Under the pieces are notes generated by a model, which worked only from the letters and a program-made list of their open reading frames with translations, had not been told where the DNA came from and searched no databases. Made by a program: the position numbers and the translations under genes. A DNA stretch of 64,000 nt from Owenia fusiformis (taxonomy: Eukaryota; Annelida; Polychaeta; Sabellida; Oweniidae): NCBI GenBank assembly GCA_903813345.2, contig CAIIXF020000001.1, positions 8,437,098-8,501,097 on the forward strand. Reading direction: 5' to 3'. Positions 10,526 to 21,470 of the stretch are shown piece by piece. Each line of letters opens with the position of its first letter. The first letter of the stretch is position 1.

Positions 10526-13359
10526 TTAGTTCAATGGCTTTATCTGTGCTGCAACCACGAAGTCATCTTCCACCTTTGTGAAGTATGCTTTCCCCTCATA
10601 TTCAAAGTTCTTGGCAGGAACTCTAACAATTGTCTTCCATCCAAACTCTAATTCAGCTAGTGCCTGCAAATAGGAAGCAAAAAAACATATCATAGATCAA
10701 TTACTACTTAGCAGTAGTAATAATTAGTAGTTGATAAGTAAGTTCACATTTCACGACCCAGCAAAGGAAGTTGACTTTCAGCTGGTTCACTCTAGACAAC
10801 ATAATATCAAACGATTCAAAAGATCCCAAAGTTAGCTGTCCTTAATTTGAATGTATTACTTACTATAGTCACGGGGTGTGTGTTGACTGTTATAAGACCA
10901 GTGTATCCCAAACTCCTTGCAACCCGCATTGTTTCCACCTCGAGCATATGTATCAGTCGGATATTCTCAGCATCAGAAACGTATTTTGCAGTGGCCACCG
11001 AACCTGACCACAACCACTTACCACCAAGCTCAGCAATTGCCTTCCTTGCTGGTTCCTCAGCTTGCATTACCAAAGCAGCTATAGGATACAGTAATTCTGG
11101 TTCAACTGCAACTTCGTAGTCGAGTTCAGAGCTGAGTAGCATTCCAGCAGCAACAACTTTACCAGTGACTCTGTTTACGACTCCCATGGAAATATTATCT
11201 TGTTCCAAAATTGGCCAGAATGTTTTCAGATGATGCATGTATTGCTCAAATGTACATCCAACATCAATGATCAGCAAATCTTTTCTAATGAAGGCATCAG
11301 AGAGAACGACCATCGCTTGGTCTTTATAGTTAGAATTTGTACAGATGTTAACCAATTCATATGTATCAGTGTCTATGACAGACGCTGGGACATTGTTGTC
11401 TTTCTTTTGCCTCAGTGTTTCAATAAGATCATGAAGGCTGGATGAGCCTAGAAAATCTGCAACCGTTAGCAAGACTCCTTTCGATTTCATATCAGCTATT
11501 GTGTACATAGCGTTTGCTGATGTCCCTCCATTCTGAAAGAAATCTTTTGTGATTATGAGTTTGGTCACCGGAATTTCGATGACCTTTGCAACAGACTCCA
11601 ATACCTTCATACCAAACTCGTCTTGTTTATATTGATGTAGTATTGTATTACTTTCTACGACTGTTTCATTGAACTTGTTTTCGTACATTGCCTTCAATGC
11701 CATTCGGTCAATTTTCCCGGCAATCGCTTGAATAGGAAATTTATCAATTTTCTCAAAGTGCGGCATCATGTACGTTGGAAGATATTGTGAGCAGAATTCA
11801 GTAACTGATTCAACGCTGGCTTCTTTTTCCTCGATAGCAGTGTAGAAAGCTACTAACGTTATCATACCACTGACAGAGTTATGAACTATAGTTGTGGCCT
11901 GGTCAACTCCAGGATGACTCTGCATGACACTTTCAAGTTCTGAGACATTTACTCTGTATCCCCGGATTTTCACCTGAAAATCTCTTCGACCTTGGTAGAA
12001 TATTCTCCCATCTACTATCTTTCCAAAATCTCCCACTCTGAACAGAAGTTCATGGCCTTGGCTTGGTAGGACTGTATTTTTGACAAACACGTTCATTCTG
12101 CTTGTATCAGTATAGCCAGTTGATAAGCAAACTCCACTGCATAACACTTCTCCAATCTCACCCATGGGTACTGGCTCTAACTTCTCATCAACGATATACA
12201 CATTCGTATTGTATATTGGGACTCCAATCGACATGATGTGATCATTCGTTTTTTTCTCAGCATCTTCCAACGATGAGAATATATCGATGGTAGTATCGCC
12301 CGCTGTCTCCGTGCAGCCATAACCGTTAATGAGGGTGTGTCCATCAGAGAAATAACTGAAGAAATCTCGAACGAGAACACTTGGTACAACCTCACCTCCG
12401 AGGATGATAAATTTGAGATGGGACAAGCGGTTCTTGATGGAATGCATATTGAGACAGACCAACATATTTCGCAAAAGGACCGGAACACAGGCTAGTCTGG
12501 TGATGTTATATTGCTCAATTGCTTTGATCAACATCTCGGGATCTTGTTTCACCGCCTGTGGTAAAATAATCAAGGGTCGTCCCTTCAGTAACCATGTGTA
12601 CATTTCCCTAATTGAATCCACAAACAACAAGTCTAACAAGGCACATCCAGTCTCATCTTGCTTGAATGGGGTTTTATCCCAGTAATAATTGACTATGTTC
12701 AGCTGACTGTCATGGGTCAGCTTCACTCCTTTTGGGGTGCCGGTGCTTCCCGAGGTGAACAGTGTGCAAATCAGTGGATTTTCCCCCGTAAGACCATCTT
12801 TCATTGGGGCAAAATCGGCATCAGTCAAATTGGTATCTTCAACAGTTGTACAAGAGTCAGCTTCAATTTCATCAAGTATCGAGTCTATGTTAAACACAGG
12901 GACTGCTTGGATGGTCGGATTGTTTGCATTAGATCCACATGCAAATATGCAAATCGGTTTGCCTTCATCCAATATGTACTGCAAACGTTTTGGAGGAAAG
13001 ACAGAACTCATAGGGACATATGCACCTCCAAGTTTCAGTATGCTGATTAAGGCGATCACTCGTCTTGCACTGGGTTCCATAAACACGGATATTGTTTTGT
13101 CTGGAGAATTCAACACTTCTATACCGTTATCCACCATTCGTTTCAGTACAATTCGAGCAACCATATTCGCCCTTTTGTTGAGCCGTCCAAATGTCAGAGT
13201 TTCCTCCCCAAATCGAACAGCCATTTGATTTTCAATTGGTTTCATTCCATTTGATGTTTCAATTGTGCCTTTAACAGTGTTTTCAAATACTTTATGAATG
13301 AAGTCACCCGCGTTATCATTCTCCTCTCCCTTTAGGATACTAAGTTGTCGTTCAGACAT
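10526..13359 (-). CDS. ebony: Ebony-type beta-alanyl amine synthetase (A-T-AS nonribosomal peptide synthetase)
   Basis: Two coding exons: 13359-10864 (832 codons) and 10663-10526 (45 codons plus stop); donor GTAAGT, acceptor TTTGCAG, phase 0. Total 877 residues, nearly the length of Drosophila Ebony. The adenylation domain (about 20-560) has LFTSGSTGTPKG at 200-211, NGYGCTET at 345-352, RVGDFG at 441-446, a GRRDFQVKIRGYRV core at 457-470, and AGKIDR with the catalytic Lys at 549. The carrier domain has GGTSANA with the phosphopantetheine Ser at 614. The C-terminal amine-selecting domain (about 660-877) keeps ENIRLIHMLEVE and NTHPVT. Known role of the family: load beta-alanine and couple it to dopamine, histamine or related amines, in the cytosol. 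The start is preceded directly by TTTTGTTTGCAG, so a 5' noncoding exon lies upstream. MSERQLSILKG aligns with the fly N-terminus, supporting this ATG over the TTG two codons earlier. Confidence 0.95.
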
Positions 13360-13376
13360 CTGCAAACAAAAGAATG

Positions 13377-14103
13377 TTAAAATATTAGAATATATTGGTT
13401 AATCCATTCACACATAGCTAGGCAAGGTGTGTCCGATTCCAGCCAATCCGTACACAGTATTTCATTATAACTGACTGCATTATATAACCAATGACGACAC
13501 CCAATGTGATTCGTTGAATGGTTGTCACGGTGACAACTTGACTCTACAGATTGAAATTGATGCTTTGCAAACTTGACCCTTGCAAAAAGTTTCATTGAAA
13601 ATATGTTCTTTCGGTAGTGATTTCGTATCTTTTAGAAAAATTGAAATGTGTGAAAATAATTTAAGCCCGAGACTTGATGCATTGTGGCTGATTCATTCCA
13701 CTCAGCAGAAGTTGTTATGATTTGTAAACAACAATTAAGAGGAATGAATCAGTCCACAAGGACTAAATCCTTAAACTAATTAATCATAATATTATAAATT
13801 ATTTGCATTGTTTGAACCGTTTCTACATGTGGATATGACATCCTTAATGTGAAACGCACTCATATTGTACAAAACATTTTTTGTGCGTCAAATATTCAAA
13901 CCTAAAAATAAGCAACCAAAACTACACAGTACACTATTATATGGAAAAAATACATTCATGGTTTTCATATTAAGTTATATATAATATATATAATTTGTAA
14001 ATGAAGAAACATGTTGGAATAATTTCTCTGCCTTTGTTTCGTTTTTTTATTATATTTAGTACGTACGCATTTTGACTTTTATACACATAATATATATATA
14101 ATA
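13377..14103. other. Upstream of ebony: 5' intron/promoter side, no coding exon seen
   Basis: Sequence upstream of the ebony acceptor. It should contain the 5' UTR intron, the leader exon and perhaps the promoter, but none can be fixed by eye. AT-rich, with TATATATAATATATA tracts near 13975-14105. GAATGAATCAG-like phrases (13690 and 13742) form a loose inverted pair. Confidence 0.4.
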
Positions 14104-14105
14104 TA

Positions 14106-14945
14106 CAGGGTGTTATTTTCGAAAGATTGTCAATTGGCTGAAAACCCCTAAATTAAAATGAATACATGCTTACTGCAAAGCACTTCGATCAAATAAAACT
14201 AATTTATCTGGATTACATACATATATACAGGGTGTTCCATATGTATTTGTACATAAAATCATACATGTAGCATTGCCACCCTATCATGCTGAATATCATA
14301 TTTGTTCCTTATGGAAAGTTACATAACATTGCAAGTTTCAGAATCCATGGAAGTCCCTGAAAAAGATACAAGGTATCAAAGTTAGTGGGTACAGGTCATT
14401 TCGAAGAGAATTTCTGGTCATTTTGAGGGCAATTAAAAGGGAAAATTAAGTTTCTGTATTGCACATTTTTTAGCAGTTGCCATCATGTCAGAGTTCAGTT
14501 CACACAAGTGTGATAGTTATTCACAAAGACATATAGATAGATTTCATGCAGTGGCTTATAGGGAGATTAGGGACCGTGGTGCGACCTCTATCACTAAAAA
14601 TGGGTATGAGACAAAGTGAACAGATCACCGGATTGAGTCCAAAAATAACCAGAAGTTACCCTCGAAATGACCCCGTACCAACAAACTTTGATACCTTGTA
14701 TTTTTTTAGGGACACCCATGGATTCTGAAACTTTGCAATGTTATGTAACTTTCCATAAGGAACAAAGTGATACATAACACGATAGGGTGGCAATGCTACA
14801 TGTATGAGTTTATGGGGGGTGCATACATATGAAACACCCTGTATACATCTGTATCCAGACAAATTATTTGAAGGGCTTTGCAGTTAGCATGTATTCATTT
14901 TAATTTAGCGTTTTCCAGTCAATTGACAATCTTTCGAAAATAACA
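14106..14945. mobile_element. Outer foldback element containing a second, nested one
   Basis: The left arm (CAGGGTGTTATTTTCGAAAG from 14106, preceded by TA) continues through ATTGTCAATTGGCTGAAAAC and AATGAATACATGCTTACTGC. The right arm carries the reverse complement of these between about 14860 and 14945. The final CACCCTG of the right end has decayed to TGTCAG. A complete second palindrome (14228-14841) sits between the arms. The duplicated 2.8-kb block begins within the right arm. Confidence 0.8.
14228..14841. mobile_element. Nested palindromic MITE, TA-flanked (mariner-like)
   Basis: It starts CAGGGTGTTCCATATGTAT and ends with the imperfect complement ATGAAACACCCTG; TA flanks both ends (14226-14227 and 14842-14843), as expected of Tc1/mariner insertions. 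Arms of about 180 bases pair (TAGCATTGCCACCCTATC near 14268 against GATAGGGTGGCAATGCTA near 14783). The loop (about 14415-14650) has no intact protein frame. Confidence 0.8.
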
Positions 14946-15772
14946 TGTCAGAAAAGCATCAAAATACAAGTGGCAACGCATTTTATTGGCCAAACCACAA
15001 GCAATCCAAAATATACAAACGTTAGACTGCATCCGAAATATGAATGTAATTTTTCTCTATAATATGCTGCCGTGGAATTCGGATTTTAATATAAAGTTAC
15101 TCACCTTTACAAAGTTTATTCTCACAAATCCTAACAGTATTCAAAGTTAGCTCAAACCCAAAATACGTATGTAATTATGAAACAATCACAAAGCAATGTA
15201 CAATGTTCAAAGTAGTGGTTAACAATATCATATGTACATATTATTACGTAAGGTTAGTATATATGATAAAAGTGTACACTGCAGGTTTAGGTTCAGTGAC
15301 CAGTTCATCAAGAAGGGTGAAAGAAAGTTGAACATCATAGTCATTCCAGTTTTTCTTTTTCTTTGCCAACCACACCATTTTCCTGCATTTGTTATTCTAC
15401 AATTGACTTGCAATGTCAGCCATTATAAATCTCCGAGTCTGTCGTGTCAATGACAAAACTTCCGAGGGAGGGTGTATTTCAAATTCTAAATGGGACTAAA
15501 TGATTATCTCAACCATTATCAGGTGATGTTATAAAGGTGCCAGATAATAATTGCATAAAATATTCACATATACGATAAAGTGGAAGGCGATCATTCTGAT
15601 AGTAACATTTTCTGTTTGGCTAAGATTTAATTACCCTGCGTGCAGAGTCTAGTTAAACTACAATTAGACGAAGCTCTCTTTTAAGAAGTGAAGTCAAACG
15701 AATGCAAAGGGTAAGATTTAATTTAAGCCCATCACGACTCTTTGAATTGTGAAATATATTAAGCACGAGGGT

Positions 15773-16050
15773 CAGGGGCGTAGCCAGCTTTCAGGCAGGG
15801 GGGGTGCGATCGCCGAAAATTTTTCAGTTTTCGGTCAGGGAGGGTGCGATTTTGCCATAAGCAACACAAAAAATTAAGATTTCTTTTGAATTTTACAAAA
15901 ATTGATGCAACTTCCTTCAAAATTGAGCTAGAAGCTTCAAATAAAAAGCATTTTTAAAGCTCTTTTCTACCTCTATCCAATAGTCATATTTTCAAAGGTT
16001 ATGGGGGGGGGTGCGATCGCACCCATCGCACCCCCCCTGGCTACGCCCAT
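15773..16050. mobile_element. hAT-like MITE (CAGGGGCGTAGCC ends), copy 1
   Basis: The left end AGGGGCGTAGCCAGC, followed by a G-run and GTGCGATCG, is mirrored at the right by CGATCGCACCC, a C-run and TGGCTACGCCCAT. The direct repeat GAGGGTC lies on both sides (15768-15773 area and 16051-16057). CAGGGGCG-type ends with 7-8-bp duplications are usual for non-autonomous hAT elements. Confidence 0.75.
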
Positions 16051-16255
16051 GAGGGTCTTGTATGAGACTGAATGGTAGTACCAGAGAGCCCGTGATTGAG
16101 GGCGGTAGCACATTGTACTTGCTCGCTAACTATTTTCCTTATTCAATGATTATCATTCTTACCAAAAAACCTTTTGGGCCCGGGTTTTTGGGCCTCCGTA
16201 CAATGCTAATTACATCCTTATTCCGAACACTCTCCCCTTTGCTATGGTACATGTA

Positions 16256-16905
16256 CAGGGTGTCCCGAAAGTATGACCCCCCCCCCCCCCCTAGGCAGAC
16301 ATATACCAATGTTGTCATAGTATGTGTCATATATCATTTTAAAGCTTACCCAAAGTTACATTGATTCGCCAAGTATCATGGTTCAACTCTCAAATGTGAA
16401 AAAATTACAGGCATTTCAAAATTTAGAGTTTGGTCAAAATTAAGTTCAATTTTCCACCAAATCGATAGTCAATGTGTCCTCTCGGGCCATTTTAACAGCA
16501 GCAATTTTTTTCAGGTCGGATGGATATTGAGTTGGAAAAAGAGAATGGTAAGGGTAGAAAATCTAAGGAAACTCTTCTAAAGTGCCTCAACAGGTTTTAA
16601 GAGGGTTATAAAATTCCACACCCCTATTTGAAGGGCTTTTAAGGTCATAACTGAAAAGAATTGCTTGTGTTAACATGGTCAAGGGGGGACTCATTGACTA
16701 GTAATGTGATGTAAAATTGAACTTTATTTTGACAAAACACCAACTTTTAAAATGACTGTAACTTTTTCCCATTTGGGAATTAAACCATGATACTTGGCAA
16801 ATCAATGTAACTTTGGATAAGCTTTAAAATGATATATGACACATACTATGAGGACAGTGGAATATGTCTGCCTAGGGGGGGGGGTCATACTTTCGGGACA
16901 CCCTG
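16256..16905. mobile_element. Mariner-like palindromic MITE, copy 1
   Basis: Ends CAGGGTGTCCCGAAAGTATG and CATACTTTCGGGACACCCTG, each next to TA. Inner arms continue through CTAGGCAGACATAT and a pairing stretch of about 120 bases (ATGATATATGACACATACTA type). No coding capacity. Related copies are at 19446-20093 and 49855-50459. Confidence 0.85.
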
Positions 16906-17080
16906 TATATTCAAAACCTGGGACAAATAGCGTCATTCCGAGGCTTTTTGACTCTCACTTGTTCTACTATTACAAACAGGCGTCGGACAGGTGTATGGGT
17001 GTAATGCATGCTTCAGGGCCGTCGGTAAATTTTCATAATATTCATATGAAGCCCTTGAGGTAAATAAACAACTGACAGAT

Positions 17081-17665
17081 ATGAATAAACAATCATGGCT
17101 CACGCACATCAATGATGTACTTAAATATATTTACAATGGTACTTCACCGAACTATTTAAACTTAAAACCAAGAGAAATTAAGAAATTACTGGAAAATAGA
17201 TACATACAATTTTGGGAAACTAAAATAAAATCAAATAATGGTAAATTGAGGTTTTATAAGATAATAAAAGCAAAATGGAACAAGGAACCCTACTTGGATT
17301 TAATCAAAAATGAAATAGACAGAAATAACTTGACAAAGCTAAGAATTAGCGCACATAAATTAGAAATCGAAACAGGTCGTTACACAAAACCAATTACCCC
17401 TATTGAAGAAAGAAAATGTTTAATGTGTAACAAGAAAACCGGTTCAGAATGTCATTACCTATTAGAATGCAATAAGTTAAAAGATGTTCGGTCAAGTTAC
17501 ATGGATAAAATAAAAAAACACTGTCAAAATTTAGAAAACATGAATAACGTGGAACATAAATTAATGTTTCTATTTAATTCAGAGGGAATAATATTAAATA
17601 TACTAGCAAAATATATATCTAATATTTTTATCGAGAGAGAAAAAAACACGAAATGCATCCAATAA
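17081..17665 (+). pseudogene. LINE 3'-end ORF fragment, copy 1
   Basis: A 194-codon frame starting MNKQSWLTHIND. It carries a Lys-rich helical region, then LTKLRISAHKLEIETGRY and a zinc-knuckle-like CLMCNKKTGSECHYLLECNK (Cys-x2-Cys-x6-His-x4-Cys). This combination is typical of the extreme C-terminus of non-LTR retrotransposon polymerases in aquatic invertebrates. The polymerase domain is absent, so this is a 5'-truncated copy. It is open and intact, which fits a young insertion. The identical protein recurs at 20269-20853. Confidence 0.65.
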
Positions 17666-17714
17666 AATCTTGCAATGATCAAGCACCCTTTGATTAGTTA
17701 ATATACTATATAGA

Positions 17715-18085
17715 TATGGTCATTTGATTATCTTTACTCAATAGAATTTTTAATTGGACTATAGCACTGTTCCACAACTGGATGACTCTAACTGCAGTTA
17801 GCTTCATTCAAGATGGTTGCCGAGATTCTTTCGTTTTCGATAAACCTCCGATTTCAGCTAAACTAAGTTGAATCTTGATTCCAAAAGTTTCGCCATGCAA
17901 ATTAATAAAACTATGATTGTATTCAACCACAAATGAATGCTCTAACACCCATAATATTAGAGAATTTTAAAGAAAACGACTTCACTTAGAATGACTCTAA
18001 CTGAAGTTGATGATCTACGCCATCATGACGTCATCATCAACTTCAGTTAGAGTCATTCTAAGTGAAGCCGTTTTCTTTAAAATTC
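17715..18085. mobile_element. Partial copy of the 23.8-kb element and its flank, joining the duplicated blocks
   Basis: These 371 bases match 23837-24207 essentially base for base, including about 50 bases of flank outside the element's own inverted end (23887). The copy stops inside the element just past the palindrome centre, where it joins copy A' of the large block through shared ATTC. It is therefore not a normal insertion of the element. Confidence 0.9.
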
Positions 18086-18961
18086 ATTTTAATTTAGCGT
18101 TTTCCAGTCAATTGACAATCTTTCGAAAATAACATGTCAGAAAAGCATCAAAATACAAGTGGCAACGCATTTTATTGGCCAAACCACAAGCAATCCAAAA
18201 TATACAAACGTTAGACTGCATCCGAAATATGAATGTAATTTTTCTCTATAATATGCTGCCGTGGAATTCGGATTTTAATATAAAGTTACTCACCTTTACA
18301 AAGTTTATTCTCACAAATCCTAACAGTATTCAAAGTTAGCTCAAACCCAAAATACGTATGTAATTATGAAACAATCACAAAGCAATGTACAATGTTCAAA
18401 GTAGTGGTTAACAATATCATATGTACATATTATTACGTAAGGTTAGTATATATGATAAAAGTGTACACTGCAGGTTTAGGTTCAGTGACCAGTTCATCAA
18501 GAAGGGTGAAAGAAAGTTGAACATCATAGTCATTCCAGTTTTTCTTTTTCTTTGCCAACCACACCATTTTCCTGCATTTGTTATTCTACAATTGACTTGC
18601 AATGTCAGCCATTATAAATCTCCGAGTCTGTCGTGTCAATGACAAAACTTCCGAGGGAGGGTGTATTTCAAATTCTAAATGGGACTAAATGATTATCTCA
18701 ACCATTATCAGGTGATGTTATAAAGGTGCCAGATAATAATTGCATAAAATATTCACATATACGATAAAGTGGAAGGCGATCATTCTGATAGTAACATTTT
18801 CTGTTTGGCTAAGATTTAATTACCCTGCGTGCAGAGTCTAGTTAAACTACAATTAGACGAAGCTCTCTTTTAAGAAGTGAAGTCAAACGAATGCAAAGGG
18901 TAAGATTTAATTTAAGCCCATCACGACTCTTTGAATTGTGAAATATATTAAGCACGAGGGT

Positions 18962-19240
18962 CAGGGGCGTAGCCAGCTTTCAGGCAGGGGGGGTGCGATC
19001 GCCGAAAATTTTTCAGTTTTCGGTCAGGGAGGGTGCGATTTTGCCATAAGCAACACAAAAAATTAAGATTTCTTTTGAATTTTACAAAAATTGATGCAAC
19101 TTCCTTCAAAATTGAGCTAGAAGCTTCAAATAAAAAGCATTTTTAAAGCTCTTTTCTACCTCTATCCAATAGTCATATTTTCAAAGGTTATGGGGGGGGG
19201 GTGCGATCGCACCCATCGCACCCCCCCTGGCTACGCCCAT
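18962..19240. mobile_element. hAT-like MITE, copy 2
   Basis: Copy within A' of the element at 15773-16050, with the same AGGGGCGTAGCC ends and GAGGGTC flanks. Confidence 0.75.
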
Positions 19241-19445
19241 GAGGGTCTTGTATGAGACTGAATGGTAGTACCAGAGAGCCCGTGATTGAGGGCGGTAGCA
19301 CATTGTACTTGCTCGCTAACTATTTTCCTTATTCAATGATTATCATTCTTACCAAAAAACCTTTTGGGCCCGGGTTTTTGGGCCTCCGTACAATGCTAAT
19401 TACATCCTTATTCCGAACACTCTCCCCTTTGCTATGGTACATGTA

Positions 19446-20093
19446 CAGGGTGTCCCGAAAGTATGACCCCCCCCCCCCCTAGGCAGACATATACCAATGT
19501 TGTCATAGTATGTGTCATATATCATTTTAAAGCTTACCCAAAGTTACATTGATTCGCCAAGTATCATGGTTCAACTCTCAAATGTGAAAAAATTACAGGC
19601 ATTTCAAAATTTAGAGTTTGGTCAAAATTAAGTTCAATTTTCCACCAAATCGATAGTCAATGTGTCCTCTCGGGCCATTTTAACAGCAGCAATTTTTTTC
19701 AGGTCGGATGGATATTGAGTTGGAAAAAGAGAATGGTAAGGGTAGAAAATCTAAGGAAACTCTTCTAAAGTGCCTCAACAGGTTTTAAGAGGGTTATAAA
19801 ATTCCACACCCCTATTTGAAGGGCTTTTAAGGTCATAACTGAAAAGAATTGCTTGTGTTAACATGGTCAAGGGGGGACTCATTGACTAGTAATGTGATGT
19901 AAAATTGAACTTTATTTTGACAAAACACCAACTTTTAAAATGACTGTAACTTTTTCCCATTTGGGAATTAAACCATGATACTTGGCAAATCAATGTAACT
20001 TTGGATAAGCTTTAAAATGATATATGACACATACTATGAGGACAGTGGAATATGTCTGCCTAGGGGGGGGGGTCATACTTTCGGGACACCCTG
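19446..20093. mobile_element. Mariner-like palindromic MITE, copy 2
   Basis: Copy within A' of 16256-16905; TA at both ends. It differs in the lengths of the C and G homopolymers next to CTAGGCAGAC. Confidence 0.85.
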
Positions 20094-20268
20094 TATATTC
20101 AAAACCTGGGACAAATAGCGTCATTCCGAGGCTTTTTGACTCTCACTTGTTCTACTATTACAAACAGGCGTCGGACAGGTGTATGGGTGTAATGCATGCT
20201 TCAGGGCCGTCGGTAAATTTTCATAATATTCATATGAAGCCCTTGAGGTAAATAAACAACTGACAGAT

Positions 20269-20853
20269 ATGAATAAACAATCATGGCTCACGCACATCAA
20301 TGATGTACTTAAATATATTTACAATGGTACTTCACCGAACTATTTAAACTTAAAACCAAGAGAAATTAAGAAATTACTGGAAAATAGATACATACAATTT
20401 TGGGAAACTAAAATAAAATCAAATAATGGTAAATTGAGGTTTTATAAGATAATAAAAGCAAAATGGAACAAGGAACCCTACTTGGATTTAATCAAAAATG
20501 AAATAGACAGAAATAACTTGACAAAGCTAAGAATTAGCGCACATAAATTAGAAATCGAAACAGGTCGTTACACAAAACCAATTACCCCTATTGAAGAAAG
20601 AAAATGTTTAATGTGTAACAAGAAAACCGGTTCAGAATGTCATTACCTATTAGAATGCAATAAGTTAAAAGATGTTCGGTCAAGTTACATGGATAAAATA
20701 AAAAAACACTGTCAAAATTTAGAAAACATGAATAACGTGGAACATAAATTAATGTTTCTATTTAATTCAGAGGGAATAATATTAAATATACTAGCAAAAT
20801 ATATATCTAATATTTTTATCGAGAGAGAAAAAAACACGAAATGCATCCAATAA
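20269..20853 (+). pseudogene. LINE 3'-end ORF fragment, copy 2
   Basis: Identical in translation to 17081-17665. It is followed by CCAATAAAATC and the block boundary. It does not represent an independent retrotransposition, because it lies inside the duplicated block. Confidence 0.65.
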
Positions 20854-20904
20854 AATCTTGCAATGATCAAGCACCCTTTGATTAGTTAATATACTATATA
20901 GATA

Positions 20905-21165
20905 ATTAGTTAAGCTTTTTCATTTTTTTTCTGTTTAAGCTGTACACTTTGCCCAAATGTGGGATACAAGTATAATAAAGCTCATAATAATATGATGATG
21001 GGGTGGTGACCTGATTCACAACCGACAAAACACAATCAAACACAACTAGTACCAAATTAACACAATACAAATTAATAAAATACAATCTGGCACAACCAAC
21101 TAAAAACCAACATAACACAACTAGGCACAATCTGTTGTACGACCAATAAAACACGACCAAATAGG
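20905..21165. repeat. Low-complexity ACACAA-type simple repeat
   Basis: Between about 21020 and 21160 the sequence is a degenerate run of AACACAA/ACCAACT words (unit about 10-20 bases). The minus-strand frame through it is rich in Val/Leu/Cys only because of this repeat. Confidence 0.6.
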
Positions 21166-21470
21166 GACACGGACCATGTTATGTTCCATGTAAAGAACAT
21201 AACATGGATTACCACCATACTCATGAGTTCGAACATCAGCAGCTATTATATGATTGACTTTGACACATGATCAGATAGTAAAATAGAGAAGGTCTACAAC
21301 AGGACTGGGATGTACAAGTTTGTTAATTTAACAATGCTACTTTAAAAAGATGGCAGCACTTCTGTATATTATATATGGGCGTAACCCGGAAGTAATAACA
21401 ATTGACCTTGACATGTTTCCAGATGAACAAAATACAAAATCAATTTAGAATTTTCTCCAATATCTCCAAA

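Larger units (their letters stand above)
14893..17716. repeat. Large duplicated block, copy A
   Basis: About 2.82 kb that recurs at 18082-20904, offset about 3188. Along the whole length I see only homopolymer-length differences (poly-C near 16285, poly-G near 16876 and 16005). Left junction shares ATTC with the alternative sequence; right junction shares GATA. It contains an end of the outer foldback element, a hAT-like MITE, a mariner-like MITE and a LINE 3' fragment. Confidence 0.95.
18082..20904. repeat. Large duplicated block, copy A'
   Basis: Second, same-orientation copy of 14893-17716. It ends at GATA (20901-20904), after which unique sequence ATTAGTTAAGC follows. Gene content is as in copy A. 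Confidence 0.95.

Noticed and set aside
12177-13228. Plus-strand and second-frame ORFs across the ebony exon
   Set aside because: Shadows of the 832-codon ebony exon, which has all family motifs.
16139-16330. Small frames in the mariner-like MITE with poly-Gly or poly-Pro
   Set aside because: Created by the C/G homopolymers next to the inverted ends.
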